Assembly: GCA_030490835.1 (NCBI GenBank)
Contig: CM059971.1
Span: 75,534,224 to 75,598,223, forward strand
Direction: 5' to 3'
DNA from: Annona cherimola
Lineage: Eukaryota; Streptophyta; Magnoliopsida; Magnoliales; Annonaceae
DNA: 64,000 nucleotides
Position numbers and translations under genes: made by a program. The notes below the pieces were generated by a model, which worked only from the letters and a program-made list of their open reading frames with translations, was not told the origin of the DNA and did no database searches. Below, piece by piece: positions 62,546 to 64,000 of this stretch; position 1 is the first letter of the stretch, and each line of letters starts with the position of its first letter.

Positions 62546-64000
62546 CCCCTATTTTAATCATCCTTTCATATTTTTCATAAGACTAATTTATTTATTTTAT
62601 TCTTTTTTTCTCTTAATTATTATCTTATTATATTTATCATATCCTTATTTTTTCAAAAAATTTCCTTGAATTTTCCTTGCTTTTTGACTATGGGCATCCT
62701 TGATCAAAATAAGAAGACAGATGATCTGCAATGTGGTGGTTGAGATTGTTTGGATGGTGGGAAAGGTTCTTCGAGAGTTGCTACATATTGCCAAACAGCT
62801 TGGTGCAGAATTTTTTTTATATTTATACATTATGACAACTATTATTACAATCAAGCACCTTCAAAGACCTCACAATATGAGGGGAATTTTTGCAAACACC
62901 CTCTCACCTTGGGCGGAATTTGTAAAACCTCCACAACATGAGGAAAATACAATAAAGAACTTGCACTAGGTAGGACTAGAATTGGGTTTGGCATATTGCA
63001 TGCCCTTGTCTTGTGTCACTAGGGCATTGCCCCAGTGGCTTGAAGCAGAATTTCTTAAGGTCATATGGTTTTTAATTAAAAAATTATATAAGATAGTTTA
63101 GCGTAAGGTGAAAGCAAAAGACTGGTTCATCACTTTGAAACTGGAAGAGAATTTTTAAGAACTTGGAGCCCAAGGCAAGGAATATCTACAAAGTTGGGAT
63201 GGTGAGCTTATTTAGTCATACGATTGGGATAGAGTAACATTTCAACTGATGGATTGAATTCTCAGTTCGATTTAATTAAGGTGGTTCAATAAAGCAATTT
63301 AAGGGGTTAAAATTTTTAGCATCTATTACTTTACTTATGGTAGAATTTATAGATCTTTGTGCACTGTAATTTTTTATTATTACAGTTTTTCAATCATTAA
63401 TTACTATCATTTTAATATTATTGCATAATCTACTTAACTTGTCTTGATTAAATAATTTTAATATTTATTTAAAACCTGTAACGTCATATTGTTTCCCGTT
63501 CATTCACCTTTTTCCGTATTGTTATTTTCAGCCACCATCGTTTTCCATCCCCAGCAAAAACCTAAGGTGAAGACATTCGGTATTGCCTTGTATTCAGGGC
63601 CGTATTTGTTTAGTGGTCCTAACCCATTAACGCACCTTATTTTTTTAGTACTGTACAATATGACATCTGATATATAATAAAGCTCATTTATTTGATTATA
63701 AACTCGCATCTAGGGGTGCAGCTTGAGTACAATACCCGTGGATCGATCCCGTTAGATATCCTAAAGTAGGTAAAATAGATTCATAGTTTTATACCCATAT
63801 AGAATAGGTTCCAAGTAAAAAAATACCTAGTTCGATTATGAGATGGTGGACTCCAAGGTCCAATATCCAGACTTGACATGAATTATTACATATATTTAAT
63901 ATAGATTTTATAAACTCTTTGTTACTGTAAAATACATAAATACATTCTCTAAATATATACGAACTTGTTTAATTGATCAATTACTTAGTAAATTTAGTGA
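62546..64000. other. AT-rich intergenic DNA, no gene seen
   Basis: No gene seen. A 35-40-bp segment at about 63150-63190 (AACTTGGAGCCCAAGGCAAG, then GAATATCTAC) is shared with 18090-18130. The short frames at 62645-62969 and 63489-63709 have no motif. Confidence 0.4.

Noticed and set aside
1..64000. tRNA, rRNA, microRNA or organellar insertions
   Set aside because: No tRNA-like cloverleaf boxes, rRNA motifs or plastid/mitochondrial gene sequence were noticed by eye. A tRNAscan or organelle BLAST would be needed to exclude small ones.

Overview
The window is nuclear DNA from a flowering plant, most likely a dicot. It is AT-rich and intron-bearing, with plant-only gene families (Ole e 1/extensin-like, proton pump-interactor), plant LTR retrotransposons and many MITEs. 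Three host genes can be modelled, all on the minus strand: a two-exon Ole e 1-like secreted protein (367-1567), a proton pump-interactor-like coiled-coil gene that lacks its usual N- and C-terminal parts (11458-13949), and a complete type-II prohibitin gene of 288 codons in five coding exons (19783-26797). All other supported content is mobile or repeated DNA. Names rest on recognised motifs; no database search was possible.

Layout. 1-1.7 kb: Ole e 1-like gene with a TATA box. 1.7-11.2 kb: AT-rich intergenic DNA with MITE-like repeats and one degraded RNase H tail. 11.4-14.0 kb: PPI-like gene. 14.0-19.3 kb: repeats only. 19.3-27.3 kb: prohibitin gene, whose introns hold a 5'-truncated RTE-type LINE with a 16-bp target duplication, a 732-bp hAT-like element, a 310-bp MITE and a tandem duplication. 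27.3-34.6 kb: repeats and a decayed copia gag.

34.7-61.5 kb is a second, decayed copy of the PPI-like gene, opened up by three LTR retrotransposons. (i) A 7.4-kb gag-only element (35493-42888) sits in exon B', with 1194-bp LTRs differing at about five sites and a GGTTG target duplication. (ii) An old Ty1/copia element (43054-50263) sits in the A'/B' intron, with diverged LTRs, a TGTAT target duplication and a further insertion splitting its gag. (iii) A young Ty1/copia element on the minus strand (50940-61389) sits upstream of the gene, with 230-232-bp LTRs and a GAGGG target duplication. Its reverse transcriptase is split by a 5.5-kb composite insert (52166-57672).

The composite insert is the most unusual object here. 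It carries blocks of 29-bp, 35-bp and about 138-bp tandem repeats, a leftward TATA promoter preceded by a cluster of CGCGGAAC motifs, and fragments of at least six unrelated host genes on both strands: 6-phosphogluconate dehydrogenase, NPH3, ER-type Ca2+-ATPase, EXO70, a BAM/CLV1-type receptor kinase and an HD-ZIP IV homeobox gene. Because it lies inside a young retrotransposon it probably arrived recently. Its termini and transposon class are not resolved.

The genes do not form a pathway: prohibitin acts in the mitochondrial inner membrane, PPI proteins regulate the plasma-membrane proton pump, and Ole e 1-like proteins are secreted to the wall. The window mainly records gene duplication followed by layered transposon insertion.
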